From Prevotellaceae bacterium (lineage in GTDB: Bacteria; Bacteroidota; Bacteroidia; Bacteroidales; Bacteroidaceae), in the NCBI GenBank assembly GCA_031262265.1, contig JAISIB010000056.1:1-22927 (forward strand): a stretch of DNA of 22,927 nt, written 5' to 3'. Shown piece by piece: positions 22,013-22,927 of this stretch. A model generated the notes under the pieces. The model did not search any database. It was given only the letters and a program-made list of their open reading frames with translations, and was not told the origin of the DNA. How positions within the stretch are numbered: the first letter of the stretch is position 1; each line of letters opens with the position of its first letter. Made by a program: the position numbers and the translations under genes.

Positions 22013-22624
22013 ATGTTTTCGGGCATAGTAGAGGAATTTGCCGTACTGACGGCGATGGAAAAAGAGCAGGAGAACGTGCATTTTACGTTCACCTGCTCGT
22101 TCGTAAAAGAGCTGAAAATAGATCAAAGCGTCTCGCATAACGGCGTTTGCCTGACGGTCGTACGCATCACAGATGATACGACGTACACGGTAACGGCGAT
22201 GAAAGAGACACTGGATCGTTCCAACTTGGGCGCACTGACTGTCGGAGACAAAGTAAATGTGGAGCGGAGTATGCTAATGAACGGTCGTCTGGACGGCCAC
22301 ATCGTTCAAGGGCATGTTGACCAAACCGCAAAATGTATTTTGATAGAAGATGCGGGCGGCAGCTGGTATTACACGTTTCAATATGTCTATGACGCAGCAA
22401 TGGCGCGTAGGGGCTACTTGACCGTAGATAAAGGCTCGGTGACGGTTAACGGCGTCAGTCTGACCGTCGTAAACCCAACGAAAGATACATTTCAGGTAGC
22501 TATTATCCCATACACGTATGAACATACCAATTTCCACACGCTACGTGTCGGAACATTTGTCAATATCGAATTTGATATTATAGGAAAATATATTAGCCGA
22601 CTGTTGGCTGTTAACAACGAATGA
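22013..22624 (+). CDS. ribE: Riboflavin synthase alpha subunit
   Basis: This 203-residue enzyme converts two 6,7-dimethyl-8-ribityllumazine molecules to riboflavin plus a pyrimidine that is recycled. The start MFSGIVEE and the two homologous lumazine-binding halves are clear: first half SVSHNGVCLTVV with GHIVQGHVDQTA, second half VTVNGVSLTVVNP with YTYEHTNF. Length is normal. Its TGA overlaps the ATG of the following nitroreductase. Confidence 0.96.
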   Translation: MFSGIVEEFAVLTAMEKEQENVHFTFTCSFVKELKIDQSVSHNGVCLTVVRITDDTTYTVTAMKETLDRSNLGALTVGDKVNVERSMLMNGRLDGHIVQGHVDQTAKCILIEDAGGSWYYTFQYVYDAAMARRGYLTVDKGSVTVNGVSLTVVNPTKDTFQVAIIPYTYEHTNFHTLRVGTFVNIEFDIIGKYISRLLAVNNE

Positions 22625-22927
22625 TGTCAGGCATTTCTTTCCTTGATTTGGTACGTGCCCGCCAGAGCGATCGCGCATATACCGACCGTCCCGTGGAACC
22701 GGAGAAGTTGCAACGCATTTTAGAGGCGGGGCGACTGGCTCCATCTGCGTGCAATGCGCAACCGTGGCACTTTGTTGCCGTCACCGACCCCGAACTTGCT
22801 CGAAAGATCGGACGAGCTACTGCGGGGCTTGGTATGAACAAATTTGCAAAAGAAGCTCCGGTACACATTTTAATAGTGGAGGAATCAGCCAATATCACGT
22901 CGCTACTCGGCAGTAAGATAAAAGATA
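22621..22927 (+). CDS. Nitroreductase family protein, 3' end outside window
   Basis: The visible 102 residues are the N-terminal part of an FMN-dependent nitroreductase. FLDLVRARQSDRAYTDRPVE is the typical Arg-x-Ser-x-Arg FMN phosphate region, and LEAGRLAPSACNAQPWHFVAV is the characteristic second motif. Two ATG codons are adjacent; the first (22621) gives an ATGA overlap with ribE, suggesting translational coupling of a flavin enzyme to flavin synthesis. The physiological substrate cannot be told. Confidence 0.9.
   Translation, partial: MMSGISFLDLVRARQSDRAYTDRPVEPEKLQRILEAGRLAPSACNAQPWHFVAVTDPELARKIGRATAGLGMNKFAKEAPVHILIVEESANITSLLGSKIKD

Overview
The window looks like a Bacteroidota chromosome, most likely order Bacteroidales. 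The signs are promoter -7 boxes of the form TAnnTTTG in place of a sigma70 pattern, weak or absent Shine-Dalgarno sequences before many genes, several lipoproteins typical of the phylum (DUF4369/TlpA thioredoxins, a six-bladed beta-propeller lipoprotein, a divergent NodB deacetylase), a TonB-dependent receptor, and a pseudouridine synthase with a long Gln/Arg/Gly/Asn-rich N-terminus. This assignment comes from reading the proteins and has not been checked against a database.

Layout. 1-959 (-): 5' part of a YidE/YbjL-type transporter. 1022-5413 (-): a complete polyamine ABC transporter in the order potA-potB-potC-potD, with overlapping genes, a PotA with a doubled TOBE region and a PotD that has both a lipobox and a C-terminal membrane helix. 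5414-5521: divergent promoter region. 5522-7641 (+): two tandem paralogous thioredoxin lipoproteins, closed by a perfect 17-bp inverted repeat that also faces the convergent prfB. 7735-8854 (-): prfB (RF2) with the programmed +1 frameshift site. 9075-9830 (+): NodB-like lipoprotein, whose end overlaps the end of the thiamine operon. 9794-13300 (-): TPP riboswitch, TonB receptor, PnuT-type transporter and thiamine pyrophosphokinase, a thiamine salvage unit. 13366-13974 (+): PAP2 phosphatase. 14055-17316 (+): a more AT-rich, accessory-looking stretch with a DUF1016/YhcG PDDEXK nuclease, a beta-propeller lipoprotein and an Hsp20 chaperone. 17485-22927 (+): housekeeping genes purB, an RsuA/RluB-type pseudouridine synthase, asnS, ribE, and the start of a nitroreductase.

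The most unusual structure is a family of degenerate 21-bp periodic repeats with core CTTACGAGGAAAATC. It occurs as three short arrays of about five units each: in the prfB leader (8853-8957, minus strand), upstream of the propeller lipoprotein (about 15253-15357), and between that lipoprotein and hsp20 (16648-16752). In each case the units read in the same direction as the downstream gene. I do not recognise this element. Other points worth a second look are a pair of in-frame palindromes inside the DUF1016 nuclease gene, the doubly anchored PotD, and a possible alternative helix downstream of the TPP aptamer.
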